Source of the DNA: Bryobacterales bacterium
GTDB taxonomy: Bacteria; Acidobacteriota; Terriglobia; Bryobacterales; Bryobacteraceae
Direction of reading: 5' to 3'
NCBI GenBank assembly: GCA_016789745.1
Contig: JAEUQF010000157.1
Span: forward strand, 1-42,827
Length of the DNA: 42,827 nt
Below, piece after piece: positions 42,421 to 42,827 of this stretch. The position numbers and the translations under genes are program-made. The stretch's first letter is position 1. Each line of letters opens with the position of its first letter. Under the pieces are notes generated by a model. The model saw only the letters and a program-made list of their open reading frames with translations. It ran no database searches and had not been told where the DNA came from.

Positions 42421-42827
42421 TGGACCCGATGACTCGACGTACGTTCTTCAGCCGTTCCAGCATGGGACTCGGTACGGCCGCACTGGCTTCCCTGCTCCAG
42501 GCCGACGAAGGCAGCGGCACCGGCATGCTGCCCGGCATGCCGCATCATGCTCCAAAGGCCAAACGTGTCATCTATCTGTTCATGTCGGGCGGCCCCTCGC
42601 AGATGGAGCTGTTCGACCACAAACCGGGCATCGCCAAGCTGCGCGGCAGCGACTTGCCCGACTCCATTCGCCAGGGCCAGCGGCTGACCGGCATGACCGC
42701 AACCCAGGCCAAGTTTCCGGTCGTCGAGTCGATGTTCCCGTTCGCCAAACACGGGCAATCGGGAGCATGGGCAAGCGGGCTCATCCCACATACCGCGAAG
42801 GTGGTGGACAAGCTGTGCTTCATCAAG
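42421..42827 (+). CDS. DUF1501 protein (partial, runs off the right edge)
   Basis: The first 135 codons of a DUF1501 protein, a sulfatase/alkaline-phosphatase-like fold of unproven activity. It begins MDPMTRRTFFSRSSMGLGTA, a Tat-type twin-arginine signal, followed by the family hallmark KAKRVIYLFMSGGPSQMELF and DHKPGIAK. AAGGAG precedes the ATG. It lies 15 bp after the DUF1549/DUF1553 gene. DUF1501 and PSD1 genes nearly always occur together in planctomycetes and acidobacteria, so they very probably act in one periplasmic process. Most of the protein lies outside the window. Confidence 0.93.

Overview
The window looks like chromosomal DNA of an acidobacterium, most likely of the Solibacter/Bryobacter kind. 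Signs of this are the high G+C content, two very large outer-membrane receptors with an N-terminal carboxypeptidase-regulatory (Cna-B-like) domain, a PSCyt1/DUF1549/DUF1553 protein beside a DUF1501 protein, a CRTAC1-like FG-GAP/ASPIC-UnbV protein, a PEP-CTERM protein, a fused MFS/spermidine-synthase protein, and hopanoid-modification genes. This placement rests on recognising families, not on a database search. No rRNA, tRNA, CRISPR array, phage or IS transposase was seen.

Layout. 1-1.9 kb: 5' two thirds of ileS (minus), with a hairpin filling its short leader. 1.9-2.7 kb: a PemK/MazF-type toxin-antitoxin module in which both genes carry a one-base frameshift, bracketed by a 41-bp direct repeat and preceded by a perfect palindrome. 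2.7-4.8 kb: small genes (zinc ribbon, membrane protein, a probable broken gene, SnoaL-like protein, PEP-CTERM protein). 4.9-8.9 kb: a minus-strand operon lolA-like - hpnJ - two half-size DMT transporters - hpnI, which probably makes and flips a glycosylated or cyclitol-ether hopanoid. 9.0-11.9 kb: blaI - M56/TonB_C sensor - pal - small membrane protein whose start codon lies in a strong hairpin. 12-13.2 kb: a divergent sialidase-like gene behind a double BlaI-type operator. 13.2-13.6 kb: non-coding degenerate repeats. 13.6-16.2 kb: cmk - lysC - hypothetical. 16.2-23.2 kb: TPR protein, fumC, CRTAC1-like protein, large receptor. 23.2-26.8 kb: diiron-type MBL protein, and a YtrA-like gntR - ABC ATPase - permease operon with an apparently leaderless promoter and a YtrA-type operator. 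26.8-32.3 kb: Tat-exported enolase-superfamily enzyme, alpha/beta hydrolase, DUF998 membrane protein with divergent AraC regulator, ilvD. 32.4-36.7 kb: a four-repeat exported protein and a second large receptor. 36.8-42.8 kb: small exported protein with strong terminator, MFS/SpeE fusion, PSD1 cytochrome protein and a DUF1501 protein running off the end.

Most likely to repay attention: the two half-size transporters between hpnJ and hpnI as a candidate hopanoid flippase; the start-codon hairpin at 9220-9258; the matched BlaI-type and YtrA-type operators; the double-frameshifted, repeat-bracketed toxin-antitoxin locus; the four-repeat secretin-N1-like protein; and the convergent gene pairs, seven of nine of which overlap or abut, three of them sharing a 4-bp stop.
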